Source: Pelomonas baiyunensis
Lineage (GTDB): Bacteria > Pseudomonadota > Gammaproteobacteria > Burkholderiales > Burkholderiaceae_C
DNA: 64,000 nt
Direction of reading: 5' to 3'
Assembly: GCF_043555935.1 (NCBI RefSeq)
Contig: NZ_JBIGIB010000003.1
Coordinates: forward strand, 434,001 to 498,000
This document shows, one piece after another, positions 1 to 8,962 of the stretch. Both the position numbers and the translations under genes were made by a program. The first letter of the stretch is position 1, and every line of letters starts with the position of its first letter. The notes under the pieces were generated by a model. It was given only the letters and a program-made list of their open reading frames with translations. It ran no database searches and had not been told where the DNA came from.

Positions 1-3000
1 TGGCCAAGCAGAACATCGTGTTCCAGCCGGGCGTGAACGAGGAACTCGGCGCGACGGCCGTGTGGGGCACGCAGCAACTGGACCTCTTCCCCGAGAAGGC
101 CAAGTTCGACGGCGTCTTCGGCCTCTGGTACGGCAAGGGCCCGGGCGTGGACCGCTGCATCGACGTGTTCAAGCACGCCAACATGGCCGGCACCTCCAAG
201 CACGGCGGCGTGATCGCCATCGCGGGTGACGACCACATCGCCAAGAGCTCTACCGCGGCCCACCAGAGCGACCACGTGTTCAAGGCGGTCGGCTTCCCGA
301 CCTTCTTCCCGAGCAGCGTCCAGGACATCCTGGACATGGGCCTGCACGCCTTCGCCATGAGCCGCTTCTCCGGCCTGTGGGCGGGCATGAAGACCATCCA
401 GGAAATCGTCGAGTCGTCGGCCAGCATCAGCGTGGACCCGGACCGCGTGAACATCGTGCTGCCGGAAGACTTCGTCGTGCCCGAGGGCGGCCTGCACATC
501 CGCTGGCCCGATCCGCCGCTGGAGCAAGAGTCGCGGATGATGAATTTCAAGTGGTACGCGGCGCTGGCCTACATCCGCGCCAACCGCCTGAACTACAACG
601 TCATCGAAGGCCCGAACGACCGCTTCGGCATCATCACCAGCGGCAAGGCCTACAACGACACCCGCCAGGCGCTGCACGACCTGGGCCTGGACGACGACAC
701 CTGCCGCCGCCTGGGTATCCGCCTGCACAAGGTCAACGTGGTGTGGCCGCTGGAGGCGCAGGTGGCGCGCGAGTTCGCCAAGGGCCTGCAGGAAATTCTG
801 GTGGTGGAAGAGAAGCGCCAGATCATCGAGTACCAGGTCAAGGAAGAGCTCTACAACTGGCGCTCGGACGTGCGGCCCAACGTGCTGGGCAAGTTCGACG
901 CGGGTGACGGCGAGGGCGGCGAGTGGAGCGTGCCCAACCCGAGCGACCACTGGCTGCTGCGCCCGCAGGCCGACCTCACGCCGGCCATCATCGCCCGCGC
1001 CATCAGCAAGCGCCTGAAGCGCCTGGGCGTGGACGCCGACATCGTGGCCCGCCTGGACGCCCGCATGGCCATCATCGACGCCAAGGAGGCGTCGCTGAAG
1101 GCCGAGGAAAAGACGGCCGGTGGCGCCGACCGCACGCCCTGGTTCTGCTCGGGCTGCCCGCACAACACCAGCACCCGCGTGCCCGACGGCTCGCGCGCGG
1201 TGGGCGGCATCGGCTGCCACTACATGGTGACCTGGATGCCCGGCCGCAACACGGCCACCTTCACGCAGATGGGCGGCGAGGGCGTGCCTTGGGTGGGCCA
1301 GGCGCCGTTCACGAACGAGAAGCACATCTTCAGCAACCTCGGTGACGGCACCTACTTCCACAGCGGCAGCCTGGCCATCCGCCAGAGCATCGCCGCGGGC
1401 GTGAACATCACCTACAAGATCCTCTACAACGACGCCGTCGCCATGACCGGCGGCCAGCAGGTGGGCGAGCGCCCCGAGGGCCACACCGTCATCCAGATCA
1501 TGAACAGCGTGATCTCGGAAGGCGTGAAGAAGCTGGTCATCGTGACCGACGAGCCCGCCAAGTACACGGGCGTGGCCCTGGCCCCGGGCGTCACGGTGCA
1601 CCACCGCGACGAGCTCGACGAGATCCAGCGCCAGTTCCGCGAGATCGAGGGCGTCACGGCCATCATCTACGACCAGACCTGCGCCACCGAGAAGCGCCGC
1701 CGCCGCAAGCGCGGCAAGCTGGTGGACCCGGCCAAGCGCGTGGTCATCAACGAGCTGGTGTGCGAAGGCTGCGGCGATTGCTCGGTGCAGTCCAACTGCC
1801 TGTCCATCGAGCCGCTGGAGACCGACTTCGGCCGCAAGCGCCAGATCAACCAGAACACCTGCAACAAGGACTTCTCCTGCGTGAAGGGCTTCTGCCCCAG
1901 CTTCGTCACCGTGGAAGGCGGTGAGCTGAAGAAGCCCAAGAAGGACAGCCGCAAGAGCCCCTTCGACGCGAGCCTGGGCGCGCTGCCGCGGCCGGTGATC
2001 CCGAACGCGGAAAGCGCGTGGGGCATCGTCGTGGCCGGCGTGGGCGGCACGGGCGTCATCACCATCGGCCAGCTGCTGGGCATGGCGGCGCACCTGGAAG
2101 GCAAGGGCGTCATCACGCAAGACGCGGCGGGCCTGGCCCAGAAGGGCGGCGCCACCTGGAGCCACATCCAGATCGCCAACACGCCGGAAGCCATCCACTG
2201 CACCAAGGTCGGCACGGCCGAGGCCGACCTCGTCATCGCCTGCGACGCCATCGTGGCCGCCAACAAGGCGACTCTCGCCGTGATGCGCGAAGGCCGCACC
2301 TTCGTCGCGCTGAACACGCACGGTTCGCCCACCGCCACGCTGGTGAACAACCCCGACTGGACCTTCCCCGGCACCGCCTGCGAGCAGGCCCTGGGCAAGG
2401 CCGTGGGCGCCGGGCACCTTGGCGCGTTCGATGCCGAAGACGTGGCCGTCAAGCTGGTGGGCGACTCGCTGTACACCAACCCGCTGATGCTGGGCTACGC
2501 GTGGCAGCAGGGCCGCATCCCGCTGAGCTACGACGCGCTGATGCGCGCCATCGAACTCAACGGCGTGCAGATCGACAACAACAAGGCCGCCTTCGAGTGG
2601 GGCCGCCGCTGCGCGCACGACCTCAAGGCCGTGCAGGCCCTGTTCGCGGCCCAGGCGGTGATCCAGCTCGTCAAGCGCCAGAGCCTGGACGAGATGCTGG
2701 CCCAGCGCGTGGAGTTCCTGACGGGCTACCAGAACGCCGCCTACGCGGCCGAGTACCAGGCCTTCGTCGAGAAGGTGCGCGCGGCGGAAACCAAGCTCGG
2801 CACCAAGACGACGCTGACTGAAGCCGTGGCCCGCTACCTGTTCAAGCTCATGGCCTACAAGGACGAGTACGAGGTGGCCCGCCTGCACACCGATGCGGCC
2901 TTCACCGCCAAGATCGCCAGCCAGTTCGAGGGCAACTACAAGCTGGTGCACCACCTGGCCCCGCCGCTGCTGGCCAAGACCAACGCCAAGGGCGAACTGG

Positions 3001-3302
3001 TCAAGCGCCCGTTCGGCAGCTGGATCCGCCCGGCCTTTGGCCTGCTGGCCAAGATGAAGGGCCTGCGTGGCACGGCGTTCGACGTGTTCGGCCACACCGA
3101 AGAGCGCAAGATGGAGCGCCGCTGGATTGCCGACTACCGCGCCGGCGTGGAGAAGGCGCTGGCCCGCCTGACGGCCGAGTCGTTGCCCACGGCGATCGAG
3201 TTGGCCCGCGTGCCGGAAGAGATTCGCGGCTATGGCCACGTGAAGGCCCGCCACGAGAAGGCCGCCAAGGCCAAGTGGGACGCGCTGATCGCGAAGGTCT
3301 GA
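1..3302 (+). CDS. Indolepyruvate:ferredoxin oxidoreductase, fused subunits (5' end cut)
   Basis: The frame is open from base 3, so the true start lies left of the window; 1099 residues are visible. The fused enzyme oxidatively decarboxylates arylpyruvates made by transamination of aromatic amino acids to aryl-acetyl-CoA, passing electrons to ferredoxin. Counting from base 3, a CSGCPHN motif lies near residue 382, the thiamine-diphosphate region (GDGT near 447, then NDAVAMTGGQ) follows, and an iron-sulfur cysteine cluster starts CEGCGDC near 587 with more cysteines about 40 residues on. A gamma-subunit-like domain starts at GVGGTGV near 679, and the last 200 residues match the tail domain (DUF6537) of proteobacterial fused enzymes. 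Those enzymes are usually 1150-1200 residues, so only a short N-terminal piece is missing. A terminator-like hairpin follows. Confidence 0.95.
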   Translation, partial: AKQNIVFQPGVNEELGATAVWGTQQLDLFPEKAKFDGVFGLWYGKGPGVDRCIDVFKHANMAGTSKHGGVIAIAGDDHIAKSSTAAHQSDHVFKAVGFPTFFPSSVQDILDMGLHAFAMSRFSGLWAGMKTIQEIVESSASISVDPDRVNIVLPEDFVVPEGGLHIRWPDPPLEQESRMMNFKWYAALAYIRANRLNYNVIEGPNDRFGIITSGKAYNDTRQALHDLGLDDDTCRRLGIRLHKVNVVWPLEAQVAREFAKGLQEILVVEEKRQIIEYQVKEELYNWRSDVRPNVLGKFDAGDGEGGEWSVPNPSDHWLLRPQADLTPAIIARAISKRLKRLGVDADIVARLDARMAIIDAKEASLKAEEKTAGGADRTPWFCSGCPHNTSTRVPDGSRAVGGIGCHYMVTWMPGRNTATFTQMGGEGVPWVGQAPFTNEKHIFSNLGDGTYFHSGSLAIRQSIAAGVNITYKILYNDAVAMTGGQQVGERPEGHTVIQIMNSVISEGVKKLVIVTDEPAKYTGVALAPGVTVHHRDELDEIQRQFREIEGVTAIIYDQTCATEKRRRRKRGKLVDPAKRVVINELVCEGCGDCSVQSNCLSIEPLETDFGRKRQINQNTCNKDFSCVKGFCPSFVTVEGGELKKPKKDSRKSPFDASLGALPRPVIPNAESAWGIVVAGVGGTGVITIGQLLGMAAHLEGKGVITQDAAGLAQKGGATWSHIQIANTPEAIHCTKVGTAEADLVIACDAIVAANKATLAVMREGRTFVALNTHGSPTATLVNNPDWTFPGTACEQALGKAVGAGHLGAFDAEDVAVKLVGDSLYTNPLMLGYAWQQGRIPLSYDALMRAIELNGVQIDNNKAAFEWGRRCAHDLKAVQALFAAQAVIQLVKRQSLDEMLAQRVEFLTGYQNAAYAAEYQAFVEKVRAAETKLGTKTTLTEAVARYLFKLMAYKDEYEVARLHTDAAFTAKIASQFEGNYKLVHHLAPPLLAKTNAKGELVKRPFGSWIRPAFGLLAKMKGLRGTAFDVFGHTEERKMERRWIADYRAGVEKALARLTAESLPTAIELARVPEEIRGYGHVKARHEKAAKAKWDALIAKV

Positions 3303-3334
3303 CGTGGCCGGGCGCCGCGCGCCCGCCCTTGCAT

Positions 3335-3380
3335 CGCCCCACCCGCCGGCTTGTCGCCGGTGCGTGGGGCGGTTTCTTTT
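3335..3380 (+). terminator. Rho-independent terminator after the indolepyruvate oxidoreductase gene
   Basis: Imperfect GC-rich hairpin: GCCCCA pairs with TGGGGC, and inside it GCCGGC faces GCCGG around a TTGTC loop. It is followed by GGTTTCTTTT. It starts 33 bases after the stop codon and its T-tract touches the last codon of the convergent gene. Confidence 0.7.
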
Positions 3381-3889
3381 CAGGGCCGCCGCGTGAGGTG
3401 CTGCAACACGATCAGCCAGCGCCCGTCGATGCGCTGGTAGGCCAGGCTGTAGCGCACAGCTTGTGGGTTCGGGGCCGCGGTGGCGCCGTCGACGTCGAAC
3501 TCGCATTCGCCCGAGCGCACGGCCGTGTCGCCGAAGAACTGCAGGTTGCCCATCACCCAGCGCATCCGCGCGGTGGGGCGGCGGGCCATCTCGTCGAAGA
3601 ACTCCGGCACCGCCTCGCCGCCCTGCGGCACGGCCACGTATTCGTCGTCGGTGATCAGCGCGCCAGGGGCGTACAGCGGCTTCAGCTGCGCGGGGTCGCG
3701 GGCGTTGTAGGCGTCTTGCCAGGCCTGCAGCGCGCGCATCAGGTCGGCCCGGCAGTCACTGTCCGGCGCGTCGCACGGGCGCGGGGGCGACACCACCACG
3801 GTGCGTGTGGCGCAGCCGCTGCCCAGCAGCGCCGTCGACAGGCTGAGGGCGATCACCCATGCCGTGCGACGCGGCAATAACGAAACCAT
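3380..3889 (-). CDS. Putative lipoprotein with SnoaL/NTF2-like domain
   Basis: 169 residues. The ATG at 3889 is chosen over one ten codons upstream because AGGAGG lies eight bases before it. The N-terminus is basic then hydrophobic and ends in LLGSGC (Cys26), a slightly off-consensus lipobox, so attachment to a membrane is likely. The rest (RALQAWQDAYNARDPAQLKPLYAP, broken here by length as an early helix, through FDVDGATAAP and a final strand ending IVLQHL) has the helix-then-sheet pattern of the SnoaL-like/DUF4440 NTF2 fold. Such domains bind small molecules or act as unknown periplasmic factors; no catalytic residue can be named. It is convergent with the preceding gene and has no operon partner. 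Confidence 0.7.
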   Translation of the reverse strand: MVSLLPRRTAWVIALSLSTALLGSGCATRTVVVSPPRPCDAPDSDCRADLMRALQAWQDAYNARDPAQLKPLYAPGALITDDEYVAVPQGGEAVPEFFDEMARRPTARMRWVMGNLQFFGDTAVRSGECEFDVDGATAAPNPQAVRYSLAYQRIDGRWLIVLQHLTRRP

Positions 3890-4068
3890 GGCTGGAACCT
3901 CCTGAGGCGGTGCCGGCATTTCACGCGATCACGCGGGCGCCCCGCACGCGGGAAAACGCGGCGGTGCGGCGGTCGGGATTTGGCGGCTCGTCACACGACG
4001 GCCCGCTTCGCGGCACACGCAGCCGCGCCGGCCTAGACTGGCTGCATGCAGTTTCTCTCCTCGGTCCG

Positions 4069-4962
4069 GTGACCCCGCGCCCCCTCTGGTCCGGCCTGGT
4101 GATGGCGATGCTGGGCGCCGTCGGGTTCTCGGGCAAGGCCATCATCGTCAAGCTGGCCTACCGCTACGGCGTGGATGCCGTCACGCTGCTGATGTGGCGC
4201 ATGTTGCTGGCCTTGCCGTTCTTTCTGGCGCTGGCCTGGTGGGCCGGGCGCGGGCAGCCGGCGCTGACGCGGCGGGACTGGCGCGACATCGCGGTGCTGG
4301 GCTTCACCGGCTACTACCTGGCCAGTTACCTGGACTTTGCCGGCCTGGCCTACATCTCGGCCAGCCTGGAGCGGCTCATCCTGTACCTCAACCCCACGCT
4401 GGTGCTGCTGATCTCGGTGGTGTGCTTCCACCACCGGCTGCAGGCGCGCCAGGTGCTGGCCATGGCGGTGAGCTATGCGGGCGTGGTGGCGGTGTTCGCG
4501 CACGAGTTGCACTTCGACGGCGCCAACACTGCGCTGGGCGCGGCGCTGGTGTTCGGCAGTGCGGTGAGTTACGCCATCTACCTGGCCCTCAGCGGCCGTG
4601 TGGTGCAGCGCCTGGGCGCGCTGCGCCTCACGGGCCTGGCCAGCAGCGTGGCCGGGGCGTTGTGCGTCGCGCAATTCCTGGTGTGGCGCCCGTTGGACGC
4701 GGCCTGGGTGCCGGCCCCGGTGATGGCGCTGTCGCTGCTCAACGCCACGGCCTGCACGGTGGCGCCGGTGTTGATGGTGATGCTGGCGATTGCGCGCATC
4801 GGGGCGCCGCTGTCGTCGCAGGTGGGCATGGTGGGCCCCATGAGCACGCTGCTGATGGGCTACCTCATCCTGGGCGAACCGCTGAATGGCTGGATCGCGG
4901 TGGGCACGGTGCTGGTGCTGTCCGGCGTGTTTCTGGTGGGCCGCGGGCGCGCGGCTCGATGA
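4069..4962 (+). CDS. EamA/DMT-family inner-membrane transporter
   Basis: 297 residues if the GTG at 4069 is used; it puts the first membrane segment (LVMAMLGAVGFSGKAI) right after a short basic start, while the frame upstream codes for an Arg/Pro-rich, non-membrane stretch. About ten hydrophobic segments fall in two halves, as in EamA (drug/metabolite transporter) proteins, which export amino acids, nucleotides or metabolites. The last segment ends GRGRAAR, a positive-inside C-terminus. The substrate cannot be told. The start is uncertain because no strong ribosome site precedes it. Confidence 0.85.
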   Translation: MTPRPLWSGLVMAMLGAVGFSGKAIIVKLAYRYGVDAVTLLMWRMLLALPFFLALAWWAGRGQPALTRRDWRDIAVLGFTGYYLASYLDFAGLAYISASLERLILYLNPTLVLLISVVCFHHRLQARQVLAMAVSYAGVVAVFAHELHFDGANTALGAALVFGSAVSYAIYLALSGRVVQRLGALRLTGLASSVAGALCVAQFLVWRPLDAAWVPAPVMALSLLNATACTVAPVLMVMLAIARIGAPLSSQVGMVGPMSTLLMGYLILGEPLNGWIAVGTVLVLSGVFLVGRGRAAR

Positions 4963-5058
4963 ACGGGATTGACCCCAGCCCCGGGTCGCTGTTCAAAATC
5001 GCTGAACATTGGCATCAAGGCCCATGAACCGCCCCGGGCCGCACCCCGCACACACTCC

Positions 5059-5601
5059 ATGTCCATGAACCGCCCTGACCGCTACACCCCCGTCGCCATC
5101 GTCCTGCACTGGCTGCTGGCCCTGGCCATCGTCGGCGCCTTCGGCGTGGGGCTGTACATGACCGAGCTGCCGTTCTCGCCGACGCGGGTCAAGCTCTACA
5201 ACTGGCACAAGTGGGCGGGTGTCACCATCCTGGCGCTGTCGGCGCTGCGCCTGCTGTGGCGCCTGACGCACCGGCCGCCGGCTGACTTGCCCATGCCCGC
5301 GTGGCAGGCGCGCGTGGCCCACGGCGTGCATGTGCTGCTGTACCTCGTGTTCTTCGCGGTGCCGCTGACCGGTTGGGCCATGAGCTCGGCCAAGGGCTAC
5401 CCCATCGTGTGGTTCGGCGTGCTGCCGCTGCCCGACTTCGTGCCCAAGCACGAGGGCCTGGCCGAAGTGATGGAAGAAGCCCACGAGCTGCTGGCCTGGG
5501 GCCTGGCCCTGCTGGTGCTGGCCCACGTGGCCGGCGCGCTCAAACACCATTTCGTCGACCGCGACGGGCTGCTGGCCCGCATGTCGCTGCGTCGTTCCTG
5601 A
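5059..5601 (+). CDS. Cytochrome b561 family protein
   Basis: 180 residues. Four membrane helices carry the histidines expected for two b-type haems: VLHWLLAL in helix 1, YNWHKWAGV before helix 2, VAHGVHVLLYL in helix 3, and EAHELLAWGL with LAHVAGALKHHF in helix 4. Family members move electrons between membrane quinones and an acceptor, and some act as superoxide:ubiquinone oxidoreductases. The start MSMNRP at 5059 is chosen since upstream codons are not hydrophobic. Two YceI genes follow 19 bases downstream on the same strand; the b561-YceI pairing is a classic operon (yceJ-yceI in Escherichia coli), which points to electron or isoprenoid-quinone chemistry at the periplasmic face. Confidence 0.92.
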   Translation: MSMNRPDRYTPVAIVLHWLLALAIVGAFGVGLYMTELPFSPTRVKLYNWHKWAGVTILALSALRLLWRLTHRPPADLPMPAWQARVAHGVHVLLYLVFFAVPLTGWAMSSAKGYPIVWFGVLPLPDFVPKHEGLAEVMEEAHELLAWGLALLVLAHVAGALKHHFVDRDGLLARMSLRRS

Positions 5602-5620
5602 ACCCACCCTGGAGTTCCCC

Positions 5621-6154
5621 ATGACCCGATTCCTCGCGGCCCTGAGCCTGGCCGTGGCTCTGCTGCCGGCCCGCGCGGCCACGCTGCAGGCCGACAAGAG
5701 CGACCTGGCCTTCACCTTCAAGCAAATGGGCGTGCCGCTGGACGGCAAGTTCAAGAAGTTCGACGCCCAGTTGGACTTCGACACCAAGAAGCCCGAGGCC
5801 GGCAAGATCAGCTTCAGCGTGGACCTGGGCAGCGTGTCGCTGGGCGACCCGAGCTACGACAAGGAACTGGCCGCCGCCACCTGGTTCGACACCAAGCGCA
5901 ACGGCCGCGCCACCTTCGTGTCCAGCAGCATCAAGCCCACCGGCGCGGGCAAGTACGACGTGGCCGGCAAGCTCACCATCAAGGGCAACAGCCACGACGT
6001 GGTGGTGCCCATCACGCTGGCCGCCGGCGTGGCCAGCGGCAGCGTGGCCATCAAGCGGCTGGATTTCAAGATCGGTGACGGCGAATGGGCCGACACCTCC
6101 ATCGTCGCCAACGACGTGACCGTCAAGTTCAAGCTGGCGTTCTCGGGTCTGTGA
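5621..6154 (+). CDS. YceI family periplasmic protein (first copy)
   Basis: 177 residues with a clear signal peptide (LAALSLAVALLPARA, cut near residue 20). The mature part is one YceI lipocalin-like barrel: SDLAFTFKQMGVPLDGKFKKF opens it (family motif region around FxxxHxG-like turn), and KGNSHDVVVPITL with DVTVKFKLAFSGL closes it. Family members bind polyisoprenoid chains such as ubiquinone-8 in the periplasm. It starts 19 bases after the b561 gene with GGAG upstream, so the two are probably co-transcribed. It is clearly diverged from the second YceI copy that follows 59 bases later (for example it has no cysteines), so this is an old duplication or two recruited paralogues rather than a recent repeat. 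Confidence 0.9.
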   Translation: MTRFLAALSLAVALLPARAATLQADKSDLAFTFKQMGVPLDGKFKKFDAQLDFDTKKPEAGKISFSVDLGSVSLGDPSYDKELAAATWFDTKRNGRATFVSSSIKPTGAGKYDVAGKLTIKGNSHDVVVPITLAAGVASGSVAIKRLDFKIGDGEWADTSIVANDVTVKFKLAFSGL

Positions 6155-6213
6155 CCCGGCACCGGCCTGCCACCCCCCGTTTGTTCCTCACCCCACCCCT
6201 GGAGACCCTCCCC

Positions 6214-6780
6214 ATGAAGAAAGCCCTGCTGCTGACCGCCCTGCTCGCCGCCGTTGGTGCTGCGCAGGCCCAAAGCGCCACCTACGCCCTGGAGCCCACG
6301 CACACCACCGTGTTCTTCGAGGCCAAGCACTTCGGCACCAGCACCAACCGCGGCCGCTGGGACAAGAAGGAAGGCACCATCGTCTACGACAAGGCCGCCA
6401 AGACCGGCAAGGTCGACGTGACGCTGGACATGAACTCCATCTCCACCGGCGTGGGCCCGTTCGACGGCCACCTCAAGAGCAAGGACTTCTTCGCCGCCGC
6501 CGAGTTCCCCACCGCCAAGTTCGTGGGCGACAAGTTCAACTTCAACGGCGACAAGCTGGTCAGCGTCAGCGGCGAGCTGACCCTGCGCGGCAAGACCAAC
6601 CCGGTCACGCTCACCGCCAACGGCTTCAACTGCTACGACAACCCCATGCTCAAGCGTGAGGTGTGCGGTGGCGACTTCGAAACCACCATCCAGCGCAGCC
6701 AGTGGGGCATCACCTACGGCGTGCCGGGCATCCCGGACAGCGTGCGCATCGTGATCCAGATCGAAGCCGTCAAGCAGTAA
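6214..6780 (+). CDS. YceI family periplasmic protein (second copy)
   Basis: 188 residues; the ATG at 6214 opens a clean signal peptide (MKKALLLTALLAAVGAAQAQ) and sits behind GGAGA. The mature part is a full YceI domain: YALEPTHTTVFFEAKHFGTS at its start, DVTLDMNSISTG, the KDFFAAAEFPTAKF motif typical of the family, LTLRGKTNPVTL, and ending with SVRIVIQIEAVKQ. Two cysteines (NCYDNP and EVCGGDF) may form a disulfide as in many E. coli YceI-like proteins. It most likely binds a polyprenyl compound. It is the third gene of the b561-YceI-YceI cluster and is closed by a strong terminator. Confidence 0.93.
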   Translation: MKKALLLTALLAAVGAAQAQSATYALEPTHTTVFFEAKHFGTSTNRGRWDKKEGTIVYDKAAKTGKVDVTLDMNSISTGVGPFDGHLKSKDFFAAAEFPTAKFVGDKFNFNGDKLVSVSGELTLRGKTNPVTLTANGFNCYDNPMLKREVCGGDFETTIQRSQWGITYGVPGIPDSVRIVIQIEAVKQ

Positions 6781-6825
6781 GCGGCCGGCCTCGCGCCTGG
6801 CCTTGTGCTCGGCGTACCGCCCCCG

Positions 6826-6850
6826 AAAGCCCGCCTCTGGCGGGCTTTTT
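6826..6850 (+). terminator. Terminator closing the b561-YceI-YceI cluster
   Basis: Perfect ten-base stem, AAAGCCCGCC against GGCGGGCTTT, with a TCT loop and a run of T. It lies 46 bases after the stop of the second YceI gene. Confidence 0.92.
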
Positions 6851-7041
6851 CGTGCGCGCTGGCTGGCGATCCGTGATCTATTGCCGCCTGCGCCGGCAGC
6901 CCCCGGGCCGACCCTGCGGTGGCCCGATGCGGCCTGTCGCCCCCCCATGCAGTTCGTCACCCGGCTCGGCCAGCGCGTCGCCTGCGCCGCGCCCGGGGCG
7001 CCGGCCCTGCGTACAGTGGGCTCCAACGACGAAAAACGGCC

Positions 7042-8514
7042 ATGAGCACCTCCTTCACCCCCAGCCCCCAGCAAAAGCTCTGGATCGAGCGCTGGCAGCG
7101 CTTTGCCAGCACCGTGGTGCGCTACTTCCACCTGTACGCCGGCTGGCTGGTCACCATCAGCTGGCGGCGGTTTGCGCTGCTGTCGGTGGCGCTGCTGATC
7201 GGCGTGAACGTGCTCAAGGACCTGCCACCCTTCACCTGGAAGATCTCGGAGCAGATCGAGGAACCCGACCGCAAGACCCAGCGCCGCCAGGCCAAGCTGG
7301 AGGCTGACGCCAAGAAGGCCGCCGAGCAGGCCCGCAAGGCCGTGGACAAGGCCGCCGAGAAGATCGCCCGCAAGGCCGGGGGCGACTCCGGCGTGCACTA
7401 CGAGGTGAAGGTGGACGAGCGCGGCATCCGCATCGTGCCGGTGCGCCCGGCGGGTGCGGCCAGTGCAGCCCCGGCCGAGGCACCCGATGTGCCGGGCGCC
7501 CCCGACGGCCCGGGCGAGCCGCCGTCGCCCCCGTCCATCCAGCTCGATTTCCCCAAGAGCGCCAAGCCCGAGGACATCCGCGCCGCCGTCGAGCAGGCCA
7601 AAGAGCAGATCGGCCAGCTCAAGCAGGAAACCGACGAGCTCAAGGAAGCCCAGCAAGCTGCCGAGGAAGCCCGCCAGGCGCTGGAAGAAGCCACCGCCGA
7701 GATGGGCAGCGCCGAAAGCCGCCGCCGCGTGACCGTGGTGCACGCCGGTGACTCGCTGATGGACCTGGCGGTGCTGTGGATCCTGGCGTCGGCCGTGATC
7801 AAGGCCATGTACAAGGGGCGCATCCAGGCCGAGGTGAAGGCCGCGCAGGCCGCCGAGAACGCCGAGAGCGAGGCCTTGAAGCGCCAGGTCGTCGAAGCCC
7901 GCATGGCCGCCATGCAGGCCCAGGTGGAGCCGCACTTCCTGTTCAACACGCTGGCCAGCATCGACCACCTGATCGAGGTCGACCCGCCCCGCGCCAGCCA
8001 GATGCAGAAGAACCTGATCGCGCTGCTGCGGGCCTCCATGCCCACCATGCGCGAGGCCAACGCCAACGGCGCGGTGCGCGACCTGGGCCGCGAGCTGGCG
8101 GTCATCCGCCCCTACCTCGAGATCCTGAAGATGCGCATGGAAGAGCGCCTGCAGACCGAGATCGACGTGCCCGAGGGCCTGATGTCGGCCGAGTTCCCGC
8201 CCATGATGATCCAGGGCCTGGTGGAGAACGCCATCAAGCACGGCCTGGAGCCCAAGGCCGAGGGTGGCTCGCTCAAGGTCAAGGCCGAGATCGTGCACGG
8301 CAAGCTGGCCGTCACCGTGGCCGACACGGGCCTGGGCTTCGGCCGCGCCGCCACCAGCGGCACCGGGGTGGGCCTGGCCAACATCCGCGAACGCCTGCAA
8401 CTGCTGCATGGCCCCAAGGCCAGCGTCACCGTCACCGAGAACCAACCCTCGGGCACCGTGGTCACCATCACCGTGCCTTACCGCAGCCGCAACGACGAAG
8501 GAGCGTCAGCATGA
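7042..8514 (+). CDS. LytS/YehU-type sensor histidine kinase
   Basis: 490 residues. A membrane helix lies near residues 36-58; then come a charged coiled-coil (about 70-110), a Pro/Ala/Gly linker (about 135-175), a second coiled-coil (about 175-225), a second hydrophobic helix (240-255), and the kinase core. The core has the His_kinase motif VEPHFLFNTLASI with the phospho-acceptor His298, and the ATPase N-box VENAIKHG near 394 followed by GLGFG. This is the family that pairs with LytTR regulators, and such a regulator lies 448 bases downstream. The long Ala/Glu/Lys coiled-coil between two helices is not a known sensor domain and may sense envelope state. Its stop overlaps the next gene's start (ATGA). 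Confidence 0.9.
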   Translation: MSTSFTPSPQQKLWIERWQRFASTVVRYFHLYAGWLVTISWRRFALLSVALLIGVNVLKDLPPFTWKISEQIEEPDRKTQRRQAKLEADAKKAAEQARKAVDKAAEKIARKAGGDSGVHYEVKVDERGIRIVPVRPAGAASAAPAEAPDVPGAPDGPGEPPSPPSIQLDFPKSAKPEDIRAAVEQAKEQIGQLKQETDELKEAQQAAEEARQALEEATAEMGSAESRRRVTVVHAGDSLMDLAVLWILASAVIKAMYKGRIQAEVKAAQAAENAESEALKRQVVEARMAAMQAQVEPHFLFNTLASIDHLIEVDPPRASQMQKNLIALLRASMPTMREANANGAVRDLGRELAVIRPYLEILKMRMEERLQTEIDVPEGLMSAEFPPMMIQGLVENAIKHGLEPKAEGGSLKVKAEIVHGKLAVTVADTGLGFGRAATSGTGVGLANIRERLQLLHGPKASVTVTENQPSGTVVTITVPYRSRNDEGASA

Positions 8515-8903
8515 AGACCCTGTTCAAGATCCTGTTCATCGGCACCGCGCTGATGGTGGTGATGGCGATGTTTGGCGGCTTTGCCCTGCTGAACCACCAC
8601 GGCTCCGACATGCACATCGTGCTCAACGACGAGGAACTCTTCCTCGGCAGCAGCGACTTCGGCGACTGGCTGGGCGCCAGCATCGGGCTCTTCGTGGCCG
8701 GTGCGGTGTGCGTGGTGGTGGTGCCGCTGGTGTTCCTGCTGGGCGTGGCGCTGCCGCTGTTGATCGTGGGCGGCGTCATGGCCGTGGTGGTGGCCAGCCT
8801 GCTGGGCGTGGGCGCCGTGCTCGGCTCGCCGCTGATCCTGCTGTGCCTGCTGGCTTTCATCGTGCTGCGCAACCGCAGCCGGGCCCAGGCGCCTCGCGCC
8901 TGA
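8511..8903 (+). CDS. Small membrane protein between the kinase and regulator genes
   Basis: 130 residues, of no family I recognise. It starts with a membrane helix (about 5-24), has a short polar stretch with acidic residues (NDEELFLGSSDFGDWLG), then a long, very hydrophobic Val/Leu/Gly-rich region (about 58-120) able to form two helices, and a basic tail (RNRSRAQAPRA). Its ATG overlaps the stop of the histidine kinase gene by four bases, so the two are translationally coupled, and the LytTR regulator gene follows 59 bases later. This placement suggests an accessory or sensing partner of the kinase, but that is inference. Confidence 0.75.
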   Translation: MKTLFKILFIGTALMVVMAMFGGFALLNHHGSDMHIVLNDEELFLGSSDFGDWLGASIGLFVAGAVCVVVVPLVFLLGVALPLLIVGGVMAVVVASLLGVGAVLGSPLILLCLLAFIVLRNRSRAQAPRA

Positions 8904-8962
8904 GTCCCCCTCGCGTTTGACTCGGGTCTGCCCGCCTCGCGCTTGAACTAGCATCGCCGGCC

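Noticed and set aside
4046..4068. ATG at 4046 as start of the EamA transporter
   Set aside because: It is out of frame with the transporter; the GTG at 4069 is in frame and precedes the first helix.
5854..8445. 863-codon open frame on the minus strand
   Set aside because: It runs opposite to the second YceI and the histidine kinase genes, has a His/Leu/Gly/Ala composition typical of antisense GC-rich DNA and no domain.
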